The translations under genes were made by a program, and so were the position numbers. This document shows positions 44,667 to 54,626 of a stretch of 64,000 nucleotides of DNA, one piece after another. Each line of letters starts with the position of its first letter. Position 1 is the first letter of the stretch. Source of the DNA: Chloroflexi bacterium OLB14 (GTDB lineage Bacteria > Chloroflexota > Anaerolineae > Anaerolineales > Villigracilaceae); NCBI GenBank assembly GCA_001567105.1, contig LMZR01000022.1:19558-83557 (forward strand). Direction: 5' to 3'. A model generated the notes under the pieces. That model was given only the letters and a program-made list of their open reading frames with translations, did not search any database and had not been told where the DNA came from.

Positions 44667-45292
44667 TGCCAACATTATTATTAATCCGTCACGGTGAAAA
44701 TGATTACGTCAAAACTGGAAAAATGGCAGGGCGAATATCAGGCGTGCACCTGAATGACAAGGGGCAGAAACAAGCAGGGGCGTTGGGTGAAGCGTTGAAA
44801 GATGTGCCAATCAAAGCCATTTATGCAAGTCCGCTTGAAAGGGCGATGGAAACTGCCAAGCCAATATCTGAATCGCATAAATTAAAAATAAATCAAGAAC
44901 CTGATTTGATGGATACATTGATTGGAAAGTGGCAAGGAAAATCTTGGAAACTTTTACGATTAACAAAAGCATGGAAGATTGTGCAGAATGCGCCATCACG
45001 TTTTCGTTTTCCTGATGGTGAATCTTTTCCTGAATGTCAGATGCGCATTGTGAATGTGTTGGAGCGTGTGATTCAAAAACATAATAAACCACAAGATGTG
45101 ATTGCAGTTGTGTTTCATGCAGACCCAATCAAGTTGGCAGTGGCGCATTTTTTGGGAATGCCATTGGATCATTTTCAACGACTTTCTTGTGATACAGGTT
45201 CGTTAACTGCTTTGCAAGTTGGTGAAGCGAGTGCAAATTTAATTAAATTAAATCAACGCCCACCATTTGATTTTTTAGTAAAGAAGAAATAA
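44666..45292 (+). CDS. Histidine phosphatase family protein
   Basis: 208 residues. The catalytic RHG motif is LLIRHGENDYVKTGKMAGRI, with LNDKGQKQAGALGEAL, YASPLERAMETAKPI and the second His in IAVVFHADPIKLAVAHFL. It resembles cobalamin-type and general phosphoglycerate-mutase-like phosphatases; TIDLMDTLIGKWQGKSW-like spacing suits small-molecule phosphatases. Substrate unknown. Coupled to rarA (TAATG) and 3 nt from the Smr gene. Confidence 0.88.
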   Translation: MPTLLLIRHGENDYVKTGKMAGRISGVHLNDKGQKQAGALGEALKDVPIKAIYASPLERAMETAKPISESHKLKINQEPDLMDTLIGKWQGKSWKLLRLTKAWKIVQNAPSRFRFPDGESFPECQMRIVNVLERVIQKHNKPQDVIAVVFHADPIKLAVAHFLGMPLDHFQRLSCDTGSLTALQVGEASANLIKLNQRPPFDFLVKKK

Positions 45293-45295
45293 ATT

Positions 45296-45550
45296 ATGGC
45301 AAAATTAAAACTTGACTTACATGATATTTATAACAAGGGACATGAAATTGATAAAGAATTAAATCGCATTGTGGAAGAAGCACTTGAGAAAAAAATAAAT
45401 TTAGTTGAAATTATTCCAGGCAAGGGTAGTGGGCAACTTAAAAAGAAGGTGCTGCGATTTTTGAATCAAGGTCACATCAAAAAGTTGTATCATCGCGTTG
45501 AGAAAGATGATAAAAACTTTGGGCGAATTTTTATTCATTTTCGGTTTTGA
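45296..45550 (+). CDS. Small Smr-domain protein
   Basis: 84 residues, a lone Smr domain: LKLDLHDIYNKGHEIDKELN with the LDLH motif, and EIIPGKGSGQLKKKVLRFLN with the GKGSG motif. Smr domains nick branched DNA or cleave RNA. The full MutS2 context is absent. Its place behind rarA and a phosphatase gene suggests a DNA-processing role (inference). Closed by a repeat element. Confidence 0.85.
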   Translation: MAKLKLDLHDIYNKGHEIDKELNRIVEEALEKKINLVEIIPGKGSGQLKKKVLRFLNQGHIKKLYHRVEKDDKNFGRIFIHFRF

Positions 45551-45555
45551 GGCTT

Positions 45556-45660
45556 ATGTCATTGCGAGTCGTCGCACTTGCTTTATGACGGCGAAGCAAT
45601 CTCCAATTTTTATAATGAGATTGCTTTGGACAAAGAACAAGAACGTCCTCGCAATGACAT
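45556..45660. repeat. 105-bp dispersed element with 13-bp terminal inverted repeats
   Basis: Termini ATGTCATTGCGAG and CTCGCAATGACAT are perfect inverted repeats; inside are the second pair GCAATCTC (45596-45603) and GAGATTGC (45617-45624). No ORF. The structure is that of a small MITE- or REP-like element. It fills the gap between convergent genes and could fold as a terminator. Confidence 0.8.
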
Positions 45661-45666
45661 AGAAAA

Positions 45667-48508
45667 TTATTTCCACAACTTCGCTAATTCATTCAACGCT
45701 TTGTAATACGGCTCAATGCTGGGGATGTAATGCCGTTCATCTTTGGCATGTGGAGCTAAACCAGATTGACCCCACACAACTGCTTGACCATTGGGTGCGA
45801 ATCTTGCACTGGTGCCTGGAAGTTTTTTCCCGATTCGCGCTTCGACTCCGCCTGAGGCTTGTTTAACTGCTTGCTTCAACATGGTCAATGCCTGATTATT
45901 TGGGTCACAGGCTACGCCGTTTTCCATGACAGAAAATTTTGCTTCAAGATTATTTGCAGAACAATATTTTTCAACTTCATCTTTCAATTTGAAAATATCA
46001 TCTTGCGGAATGGGGCGAATCTCAACGCCTAAAATCCCTTCACCAGCAGTGACGTTATACACGCCCACCTGACCAACATTGATAAATGGAAATTTTGCTT
46101 GTGATTGCCAACCATCTGCTGATTTCAAAAGTTAAATGTTTTGCAAAAATTTCATTCAACGCAGTGCGTGCAGAAATTAATTTCTCACTCAAATCACCTG
46201 TGCCTGTTACGCCTGAATGCCCTTTTGCACCACGAGCAATGACATCAAGCCTCATCACGCCACGATTTTCGACACAAATTTCACCAAAGAGTTCATCACC
46301 CTTTTCACCTGTGCGTTCACCAGCGATGAATAAGGCTGGGGCATAGACTTCCGAAGTCTTTAAGACTTCGGAAGTCTGAGCCAGTGCTTTCAATACATGT
46401 GGTGTTCCCCATGCTTCGGCTTCGCCGTTTTCTTCGTTACCAACGAGTAATAAAGCAATGTTGGGACACGGCGTCGCCGTGCCCTTACGCATCATATCTT
46501 TCATCCAAACCAAATAAGTTGCGACAACCGTTTTCATATCGGCAGAGCCGCGCCCCCATAAATAATCGCCTTCTATTTTTGGAATGAATTGCGAATCATC
46601 GGGTTCGGGTTCGACAACGTCGAAGTGACCAGTTAGCAAAATTGGTTGAAGGTTTAAGGACGAAGGTTTGAAGGTTGCGTAAATTGCTGGGTATTTTCCG
46701 TCAAAGAATTTGACATCTAAACCTGCGTTGTGAAGATAATCATCAATCAATGAGCCTGCACGGTGGACTTCGTCTAGCCTTTCGTTGGGTGAAGCAGTGA
46801 CTGATGGAATGCGAATCAGTTGTTGGGCTAAATCTAAAATTTCGGCAGTTTTGTTGGGATATGAAATTTCAATTACGGCTTGTTGTTTAGGTCTAAACTG
46901 AATGGGTGAGTTTTGAACTTGACGAGAGGCATCACGTCCGCGTTGGAGGTATTCAGCAATTTTGGACGATTCATTTCCAATTGAAGCATATTCGGATGCA
47001 ATTCGCTCCGCGTCGCTTTTGACTTGGGCTTCACGTTCAAAATGAATGGCTTTCAGAACATCTAACGGAACTTCGTTGCCTGCAAGTAAATCATTTTGCA
47101 AACGTGAACGAATTCTTTCGGCTGTGTTTTTTCCACCTTCAGACATTTCAACTAGTGGTGTTAAATCTTCCCACATATTTAATGCTTGGGCTAAAGGTTT
47201 AACTTCATTCAACGTCCATTTGAGAAAATCGCGCATAGAGATTGGTTTACCTGTAAACGGATTTTCAATTTCAGCACCTAAGCTTTTTTTAGCGGCAAGG
47301 TTTTCGTTTTTTTCTAGCACGCTGTATATCTTCAGAATCATATCGAAATGCTCGACCAAATTCAAGGTCAGAATAGAGGCGCAGTAAAAGTAAATGTTTA
47401 AGCGTCAGGTTAGCAATATCAATATCTAAACTATGTCCACCATCATCCACACGAACTTCCACGCGACCCATTGGCAAATTAATGCGCGCCATCAAATTTT
47501 GTTTTTCAATTTGTAATGCCATTTCTTCGGGAGGTGGCGCTTCACCAACAGAAAACAAACCGCGTGTATAAAGATGCGTTAACTCATCGCTGGTGGTAGA
47601 AATTAAACGTTCAACAGGTTCAGCAAACGAACGCGCACGCACGGGCGTCCAATTGTTATTTCCAAAACGCACGCCACGCCGAACAAGGTCATACGAAATT
47701 TGCAAGTAATCATTATAAGAACGATATAGATCGGGCAAATCAACTTCGCGCGGATTTGGAAACGTGAGATTACGCACCGAATCATTTTCAGTGAGGATGA
47801 CAACCGCGCGTCCATCTTTGACTTGAGCCTGCATTGGGGTGGACGCCGCAGTTGCTATAAATAAACTTGCGAACGCACGAAGCAAACGTGTGGCGGTGAT
47901 ATAAAATTCGGATTTGAAATCATCGAGATGTTTATCGCCACGTTGATTGGCAGGCAAGTGCATAAAATCCCATGCAAAAAGTGGATCGGGTAATGACATG
48001 TTGGTATGAATGCCAGCAGTTGCTAATGTGTTCCCATATAAATCAACACATTTTTTCGAGATAACGTCTTTTTTGCAATTGACCAATTGCCAGGGATGGA
48101 ATGATGACCAATATCAGTTAGAAATAAAAGATTGCCATGCCAATAATGTAAACGTTCACCAAAATTTAAACCTGCTCGATGCAAAGCATTGATTAATGAT
48201 GCTTCCATTAATCGGGCTTCATAAATTGCGCCGCGTGGTGTGTAGTATGGACGTGTTGCCCATTCAATCATCCAATGAAAAACTTCGAGTTGACTAAATT
48301 GCGTTTGCCATTGTGGAATCGATTCGGCGCGCAGATAATCTACAAACGATTGTTGATTGGGTCCAACACCTACAGTTAATAATGGACGCAGTTCTTCATC
48401 CAAAAGATTCCATTCTTGTTCAAAGCCGTTGAGTCCGCTGAGTGGTTTTTCTTTGAGAGATTGTTCGAGAGATAGAAGGTATTTGTCGGCGAATTTTTGA
48501 GGAGACAT
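45667..48508 (-). CDS. Glutamate-cysteine-ligase-like / M20 peptidase fusion protein (three frameshifts)
   Basis: About 947 residues when restored. Part 1 (48508 to about 46930): GCS2-like, with GFEQEWNLLDEELRPL and FHWMIEWATRPYYTPRGAIY; after T6 48069-48074 the next frame has TAGIHTNMSLPDPLFAWDF; after T7 47307-47313 the third frame has LEKNENLAAKKSLGAEIENP. Part 2: M20, with ILLTGHFDVVEPEPDD, YLWGRGSADMKT and LLLVGNEENGEAEAWGT; after A4 46127-46130 it ends SADGWQSQAKF ... LAPHAKDERHYI. The link from ligase-like helices to M20 lies in one unbroken frame, so the fusion does not depend on the corrections. Two palindromes are embedded in the M20 part. The GCL assignment is less certain than M20. 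Confidence 0.7.
46345..46377. repeat. 33-bp perfect palindrome inside the M20 coding region
   Basis: AGACTTCCGAAGTCTT-T-AAGACTTCGGAAGTCT: 16-bp arms, one-base loop. Being 33 nt it adds 11 codons in frame (TSEVLKTSEVY) between LKALAQ and APALFIAGER. The core matches the terminator at 7651-7689. Confidence 0.85.
46463..46483. repeat. GGCGTCGCC palindrome inside the M20 coding region
   Basis: GGGACACGGCG-T-CGCCGTG-CCC, near-perfect with one bulged A. It encodes KGTATPCP between WMKDMMR and NIALLLVGNEEN, just before the metal-ligand Glu pair. Same family as the palindrome at 4798-4826. Confidence 0.75.
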
Positions 48509-48573
48509 GATTGATTCCTAATTTGGGTATGAGGTGCAAATGAAAGAGGAAAGAAGAAAGATGGAAAGTGGTG

Positions 48574-48608
48574 AGTGGAAAGTGATTTTGTACTTTCTAC
48601 TTTCCACT
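48574..48608. terminator. Hairpin overlapping the aminotransferase stop
   Basis: AGTGGAAAGT pairs with ACTTTCCACT around a 15-nt loop. The 3' arm holds the last codons of the minus-strand aminotransferase gene, which fits a terminator for that gene. It resembles the hairpin at 18306-18340. Confidence 0.5.
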
Positions 48609-49907
48609 TTTCAAACTCATTAATCCTTCCATCAGCCTCCCAAATGCACCTTCCACTTTTTCAACGGGAGTTGCATATGAGAAGCGAATCCAGTCATTGC
48701 CGAAGGAAGAGAAGAATGCACCAGGCACAATTGCTACACCGTAATTTTCTGCAAGATATGCGCCAAGTGGTTCGCTATTATCCCAACTTTTGGATTTGAG
48801 AAACTCAGCGACATTGATAAAAGCATAATAACCTTTGCCAATGATATGTTCCATTTCATTTTTCAGCAACAGAGATTTCAATGCTTTACGGCTGATATTA
48901 GTCGGCTCAATGATGGATTTTGCGGCTTGGTCAAATCCCATTTCATAAGCCGCCATTGCCACCGCTAAAGAATAAAAAGGTGGAATAATTCCATGCGAAG
49001 CACGCGCTGTAATAAATTTGATGACGTTTTCATCCGCAATTAAATGACAGTTACGAATGTTTGAGCCACCTAATGATTTTGTGATGCCATCTAAAAACAT
49101 CAATCGCTTGCGTTCTTCAGGTGTAAAAAATTTGAGGAATGAATTCAAATCCATTGGCGCTTCGTCAGTGACGTAGTGATACATCCAATCAAAAAGCACG
49201 AATGCAATCCCTGCTTCTAAAGCAGCTTTGGCAAGTGAAACTTGTTTTTCAACAGTAATTGTCAAACCTGTGGGATTATCAGGGTTGGTGATGATAATGC
49301 CTGCAATTTTTCGTCCTTTAGATTCTGCAAACTTAACGCTTTCACGAATCGCATCTTCTGAATATGCCCAGCCTTCAGCAGGGTCACCTGGACTCCATAA
49401 AACATTTGCACCAACATTATAGGGTCCCCAGTTATATGAAATCCATGGCACACGAGAGACCATGATTAAATCACCTTGACGTCCATGCCCTAATGCCAAC
49501 ATGGCTTGATATGCTTTGACTAAAGCATCGCGTCCGCCAGTTGTAGCCATCACATTAGCAGTTCCCCAACCTGATGATGAATCTAATTTCCAATATTGTT
49601 CAATGACTGACTTGCGATATAACTCCGTGCCAAAAGGCATATCATAAGCAGTACCATGTTCCAGTTGAAGTTGAAGCGCGCGTTCTAAAATCGGTTTAGG
49701 CACACCAGGTAAAGACGCACCTCCGTCGCCTTGTGAAGCGTCAAATATTTTTGAATTAGGATTATTCTCTAAAAATGTTTTCAAAGATTTATTAATCAAA
49801 AACATGCGTGATGGCGGAATATCCGCCATGTGCTTTAGATGGTCACTGACGGGGATTAAACTTTTTTCGTCAACGGCAAGAACTGGTGTGGTATTAGATA
49901 TTGGCAT
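48597..49907 (-). CDS. PLP-dependent aminotransferase, class I/II
   Basis: 436 residues, fold type I. Visible: substrate entry region SQGDGGASLPGVPKPILERA, TTGGRDALVKAY, IIITNPDNPTGLTI, FDWMYHY, and the Schiff-base Lys in LDGITKSLGGSNIRNCH. The C-terminal part has GKGYYAFINVAEFLKS and the substrate Arg in DWIRFSYATP. It resembles aspartate/aromatic aminotransferases of family I-gamma; donor and acceptor are not fixed by the sequence. Given the tyrosine operon elsewhere in the window, tyrosine transamination is one possibility. TAAGGAAATATT precedes the ATG. Confidence 0.88.
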   Translation of the reverse strand: MPISNTTPVLAVDEKSLIPVSDHLKHMADIPPSRMFLINKSLKTFLENNPNSKIFDASQGDGGASLPGVPKPILERALQLQLEHGTAYDMPFGTELYRKSVIEQYWKLDSSSGWGTANVMATTGGRDALVKAYQAMLALGHGRQGDLIMVSRVPWISYNWGPYNVGANVLWSPGDPAEGWAYSEDAIRESVKFAESKGRKIAGIIITNPDNPTGLTITVEKQVSLAKAALEAGIAFVLFDWMYHYVTDEAPMDLNSFLKFFTPEERKRLMFLDGITKSLGGSNIRNCHLIADENVIKFITARASHGIIPPFYSLAVAMAAYEMGFDQAAKSIIEPTNISRKALKSLLLKNEMEHIIGKGYYAFINVAEFLKSKSWDNSEPLGAYLAENYGVAIVPGAFFSSFGNDWIRFSYATPVEKVEGAFGRLMEGLMSLKSGK

Positions 49908-49936
49908 AATATTTCCTTATGTTTTAATTTAAGAAA

Positions 49937-49961
49937 AAACGCCCCGAAATTCGGGGCGTTT
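49937..49961 (-). terminator. Rho-independent terminator of the SUMF1-type gene
   Basis: AAACGCCCCGAA-A-TTCGGGGCGTTT is a perfect palindrome with a TTTTTCTT tract on its minus-strand 3' side. It sits just after TAA 49968 of the alternative C-terminal frame of the gene upstream. Confidence 0.85.
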
Positions 49962-50122
49962 GGTGTATTAGGTTAAACATGAACTTATTTGTTCACACTG
50001 CAACCACCAACGCCCAGTCACATAATTAGTGACGGTATTATTATTGCCGTTGGTAGTGAAGTTACAAATAAACATTGGGCGCAAGCATACCATTGTGGTT
50101 ATGTTGCGTCAAGCGAATTTTT

Positions 50123-51892
50123 TTATGGATTCGGATTTCTCAATTCACACACACCGCCTGCTTCATTCCATCTACACGACGTATTAGCCACACAGCGTGA
50201 CTCAGAATCAATGGGCGCGCATGTATTATCTTCAACTGTTGAACATTTGAATGTATTTACTCTCACAGTAATACAACCTTCACCCCCTGCGGATGTTTCA
50301 ACCACTGGCACACAAGCACCTGTTTGTAAATCAAAAGATGTCCCTGCGGCACAACCAATCTGAGTATTGCCTGCATTGGCTTGGCAACATTGAAATCCAT
50401 CATTATAGGTATAGCCTGCCGCGCAACCTGCAAAGGTTTGACTTGCTAAGGCTGAGTTGTTAATTCCAAATGGTGCATTGGTCTGACCATTTGGCGGAAC
50501 ACAAGCACCTGCACCATCATCAAAATACAAACCGATTGGGCATGAACCATCAGCACCTAAACTGGTAACACAAAATTGTTGATCACCACTTTGTATGGTT
50601 GCATAGCCTAATGGGCATCCACCAGAGTTAGGTTGCGCTGAGATTGGGGAATACACACAAGTATTGGTATTAGAGTCAAAGGTATAACCAGAATCACAAA
50701 GTGGAGTCAACCCGCTGACGTTAGTTTGAGGCGAACAGGCTGGGTTACAAACCACAACTTCATTAGTCGATTCAAAACCACGTGGACCTAAACAAGTCAA
50801 GGTTCTTAATCCACCTTCAATTGATTCTTGACATTGAATACGTGTACCTCGCTCTTCCCATGTGGCGCCGAATGAAATTTGTACAGTAGCATATCCATCC
50901 CCTTGCTGACAATATTGATTCGTGACGAAGCCTTCGGGCAATGTGCAAGAAGTTATTGCGTTTTGATTTGTGATAGCAACATTGGCATTGAGTTGACAAT
51001 AAGGCGCAAATGGTTGCGGATTATTAACCGCACAACGAAAACCAATATCACGTCCGCTATCTGTTGATTCATTGAAGCGCCGAATGGTAGATGTAATTTG
51101 ATCTGCCGCAGTTTCAAACGAACTTCCACGAATCACTTTATATTGACCGCTTTGCGGACCCGCTGGATCACTTGTAGGTGATTGAGCATAATAATTTGCA
51201 TCGTACCAATCAAACGCCCATTCAAACACATTGCCAGCCATATCAAACACACCAAAAGGGCTTATACCATTTGCATACGTTTTTACATTTGTAGTGCGCC
51301 CTAAACAATTTGCAAAATTTAATAAGTCACAAGTTGGTTCGGCATTGCCCCATGGATAAGCATTGCCATTTGATGCGGCTTTTTCCCATTGCGCTTCAGT
51401 TGGCAAACTTCCTTGAATCCAACCGCAATAGGCTTGAGCTTGCTCCCAGTTAACTCCTACAACTGGGTGATTTGCATATTCAGGATTGCCATACACGGGT
51501 CCACCTAATTCTTGATTTGGATTTGTGCACGCGCCCGATTTTACACACTGTTCATACATACGATTTGTAACTTTAGTTTGTTGAATCCAATAGCCACTTA
51601 AATTTACAGTATGTTCTGCACCGTAGATATTATCTCCCATAGAAAAATCACCAGCGGGGATGTAGACTAGCACGCTGTTGTCAATCCATTTCATTGTTTC
51701 GCCACTTGCCGCGCCCGAAATTGGTAATGGCTCCATTGTAGCGATTGATTCGGCTGTTGGTGATTCTGTAGAGGCTTCACCTGTGGCAGTTACCACTACA
51801 ACTAACGTTTCAGGTGTTGGCGAGCTACATGCCGAAAGAATTATGATTAATGTAAGTGTCAAAGCAAAAATAATGTATCGAACCTTTTTCAT
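50123..51892 (-). CDS. Lipoprotein with formylglycine-generating-enzyme (SUMF1) domain and Cys-rich repeats
   Basis: 589 residues as read. Lipobox LIIILSACSSP, a short linker, then a SUMF1/FGE-sulfatase domain (about 65-295): YIPAGDFSMGDNIYGAEHTV, YWIQQTKVTNRMYEQCV, VVGVNWEQAQAYCGWIQGSL with PTEAQWEKAA, WGNAEP, GVFDMAGNVFEWAFDWYD and VIRGSSFET, ending DIGFRCAV. The catalytic Cys pair of true FGE is not evident, so a binding or structural role is likely. After it come Cys-rich modules (for example GCAAGYTYNDGFQCCQANAG). A frame extending to TAA 49968 reads CNFTTNGNNNTVTNYVTGRW and more, next to the terminator, so a frameshift near 50120 may hide the last 40 residues. Confidence 0.8.
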   Translation of the reverse strand: MKKVRYIIFALTLTLIIILSACSSPTPETLVVVVTATGEASTESPTAESIATMEPLPISGAASGETMKWIDNSVLVYIPAGDFSMGDNIYGAEHTVNLSGYWIQQTKVTNRMYEQCVKSGACTNPNQELGGPVYGNPEYANHPVVGVNWEQAQAYCGWIQGSLPTEAQWEKAASNGNAYPWGNAEPTCDLLNFANCLGRTTNVKTYANGISPFGVFDMAGNVFEWAFDWYDANYYAQSPTSDPAGPQSGQYKVIRGSSFETAADQITSTIRRFNESTDSGRDIGFRCAVNNPQPFAPYCQLNANVAITNQNAITSCTLPEGFVTNQYCQQGDGYATVQISFGATWEERGTRIQCQESIEGGLRTLTCLGPRGFESTNEVVVCNPACSPQTNVSGLTPLCDSGYTFDSNTNTCVYSPISAQPNSGGCPLGYATIQSGDQQFCVTSLGADGSCPIGLYFDDGAGACVPPNGQTNAPFGINNSALASQTFAGCAAGYTYNDGFQCCQANAGNTQIGCAAGTSFDLQTGACVPVVETSAGGEGCITVRVNTFKCSTVEDNTCAPIDSESRCVANTSCRWNEAGGVCELRNPNP

Positions 51893-51990
51893 TCAATCTC
51901 CTTTTTAAATAGCCTTAACATTATAAAAGAAAAACGCCCCGCATATTCAGTTCACATGCAAGGCGTTATGATTTTTATATTTTCTTATTT

Positions 51991-53984
51991 TCAATTAATA
52001 CAAAAAGTTTCGCGAGTAAAATCCTTCATTTTTTGGTCAAAGTTAATGGTTTTTGGTAAGTTTTCACAGGCTTGTAATTGTAAAAATGAACTTTTCTTAA
52101 TAAAGCGTGATAACTGTATTGCTACATCATAATCACTCAATAAAATAGAGGCTTGTAAAAAAGGCATCCATTCAACAGGGTCTTGTGGGGTGAAGCCCGC
52201 TTCTTCAGCATTTTGTTTTAGTTCTAAAACTTTTTCATAATCACCTTGTTGAAAAGCAAGCGCTGCTTTTTGATAATAAAAGCACCACTCATGCTGAGGT
52301 TCAGAGCCAAAAACAAGGTCAGGTGGAGGCGCGTGGGTTTCATCTAAAACAATATTATTTTGATTTGATTCGCTGGCAACAATTTGAATGTCGTATTGCT
52401 CATACTCAGAAACAATAGGCGATACGCCATCAATCACTTGTACACAAGAGGATGCAGAAGGTTGCGTAAGAATCAAAATGTTATCGTAGCCAAAGTAAGT
52501 GATAATAGAACGTCGATTTACAAACTCAGGCTGAGTATGATTGAGGATGGAAATTGTGCTCTCACGGTTTAATATTAATCCCCATAGTGATGGTTCAACT
52601 CTTTGGTGATTTTTACTTTCAGGATAATAAATAAAATTAGCTGGACCCCAAATGAAATAATCTTCTTCAATTGCGGTATGTGAATAATTAACCACCAATG
52701 TTGTACTTTCTCTTATTTGCGGAATTCGCCAGCTGACTTGCCACCAAAAATTTTGCATGGCTTGTGATGATCTTTTCCAAGATAATCCATTTAAATTGTG
52801 CATCAACACAGAGCTTACAATCAAAAGGCAAGCGATGCCAACGTAAACTTTTTGTGATTTGAGTTGACTAAGAAAAGCAGAAATTAAGATTACAGACCCA
52901 ACTGAACTTGCCAACATATAGCGTGAAAGTCCATAAAAATCGGCATCACGATTCGACAAAATAACTGGAGCAAAACCTGCCATAACAACTATCAGCCCAA
53001 CCCAAAACATTTCTTTAGAAGTATTTTCCGAATTTGCATATTCAGTAGTTGATATATTTTTTAGAACAAAAATTACTGCCCAAGTGATAATGCCAGCGAT
53101 GAGAACCAGAAACAAAACTTCACGTAAACGCAGGGAAATATTCCACAAGTTAGATAAAGGCATCCACCAAGCAAGAAGCGTGACCTCAAAAATATCTCTC
53201 AATAATATTCTGCCCCACTCTATACTTACCAATAATGGAGATTGCATCCATGTGCCAAGCTGCGATCCTAAATCTGTGGCTTTGCGCTCCGAATCAAAAA
53301 TAAAAAATCGCCATAGCACAAACAATATTGAACCAATAGAAAATGGAAGCCAATTTAGAAAAGCACGGCGAATTTTTTGAAAAAAAAGTTGAAACAGACT
53401 TACGATATGAAATTAAAAAAACAAGTCCCAAGCGGAATACTTCTAAGCCTAGAAAATATTCAATTAATCCCAAGTAAAAGAAAGATAACAAGGCAATCAA
53501 AATAACATTTAGTATTTTGATTGAAAGTCGAGAATCTAAAAGTGTTTTAATGCTTAACGCAATAGATAAAAGCGCCAAAAACAAACTCAGTTGTTGAGAT
53601 TGGTAATCAATAGCATTTGGGGTCGAAAGAAAGCCAGGAAAAATCAATAACAAAACTGAAGCAACCAGATTTATTTTCCTTTGTTCTTTCCATATCATTT
53701 CAAGGGTATAAAAAAATGCAACACCACCTAAGAAGCGAAATAAATATGCGGATAAATTGTAATATAAAGGGTTTAGACCAAATAACGAGTACGCCAAAGA
53801 CATCACATAAGCACGAAGAGGTCTATCGCTTGCATAAATTTGATGAAATACATCACCGCCTAAAGCATTGGCAGAATACATCAAATACCAATCATCGCGG
53901 TAATATCCAAATTGAGCAATGAAAGGCAAATACGTAATTGCAGAAACAAACAGCAAAAATAAATATGGATAATTTTTTTCTCAT
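51991..53984 (-). CDS. Large polytopic membrane protein, glycosyltransferase-39-like (two frameshifts)
   Basis: About 664 residues restored. ATG 53984 overlaps the stop of the methyltransferase gene (TAATG). One A fewer in T7 53973-53979 joins MRKNYPYLFL to LFVSAITYLPFIAQFGYYRD; a shift at A8 53380-53387 joins it to WRFFIFDSERKATDLGSQLG. About ten helices, an early YYRDDWYLMY loop resembling the acidic first loop of GT39/GT83-type C-fold transferases, and a soluble C-terminal part (about 440-664) with helical pairs QKAALAFQQGDYEKVLELKQ like TPR. The glycosyltransferase reading is tentative. Confidence 0.65.
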
Positions 53985-54625
53985 TATATTTTCTTATATA
54001 AAGCCATTTCCCAAATAAACAATTGTTTATTCGCCACCCTTGAAAATCCATGCTCCTTCATTAAATTTTCTATTTGTTGAATTGGATGAACAAACACACG
54101 AAACGGGTCATTGCGGAGTTTTTGAAAAAAATTAACAATTCTTAAAATAATTTTGAAATACCAATTTTCGCGCGGATACGTCAGCACTACGGCATGTTTA
54201 GCATGTTCTGCCGCCGCTTTTAACAAATTTTGATAATAAGGATAACAACAAATCACTCGGTCAAGTGTAACAATATCTGCTGGTGAAATATCTTTTTCTA
54301 CATCTGTAAAATCAGCATGGATAAATTGAATCGCTTCAGCATAACCACGCTTGGTAGATTCTTCTTTAGCAACTTTCAAATAAGCAGATGAAGCATCCAC
54401 ATGCACTGCTTTATTAATTACATCATTCATCAACTCGTGATAAATCATGCCAATACCGCCGCCAATATCTAACAAACTTACGTTCTTTAATTTCAAAGAA
54501 CGAATCGCCTCTAAAATTAATTTTGTTTGCTTAGCAGGTCCTTTTTTAAGATAATCTTTTAAATTTCCTTTAGCAATACTTTCATCAAACTGCGAGTTTG
54601 TAATTTCACAACAATTACAAGGCAT
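53984..54625 (-). CDS. Class I SAM-dependent methyltransferase
   Basis: 213 residues. It begins MPCNCCEITNSQFDESIAKG, a Cys-rich start. Motif I is VSLLDIGGGIGMIYHELM, followed by AVHVDASSAYLKVAKEES, FIHADFTDVEKDISPADIVT and VICCYPYYQNLLKAAAEHA. The layout resembles Mg-protoporphyrin/UbiE-like small-molecule methyltransferases; substrate unknown. It lies 1 nt from the acyl-CoA synthetase gene and overlaps the membrane protein gene, so all three form one operon. Confidence 0.85.
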   Translation of the reverse strand: MPCNCCEITNSQFDESIAKGNLKDYLKKGPAKQTKLILEAIRSLKLKNVSLLDIGGGIGMIYHELMNDVINKAVHVDASSAYLKVAKEESTKRGYAEAIQFIHADFTDVEKDISPADIVTLDRVICCYPYYQNLLKAAAEHAKHAVVLTYPRENWYFKIILRIVNFFQKLRNDPFRVFVHPIQQIENLMKEHGFSRVANKQLFIWEMALYKKI

Positions 54626-54626
54626 G

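Noticed and set aside
50020..50125. UGA read-through at the 3' end of the SUMF1-type gene
   Set aside because: The annotated stop is TAA, the TGA seen is in another frame, and no SECIS-like stem follows; a frameshift or natural end is simpler.
49989..50363. Plus-strand ORF of 124 codons
   Set aside because: It is the antisense shadow of the Cys-rich C-terminus of the SUMF1-type gene, with no ribosome site or domain.
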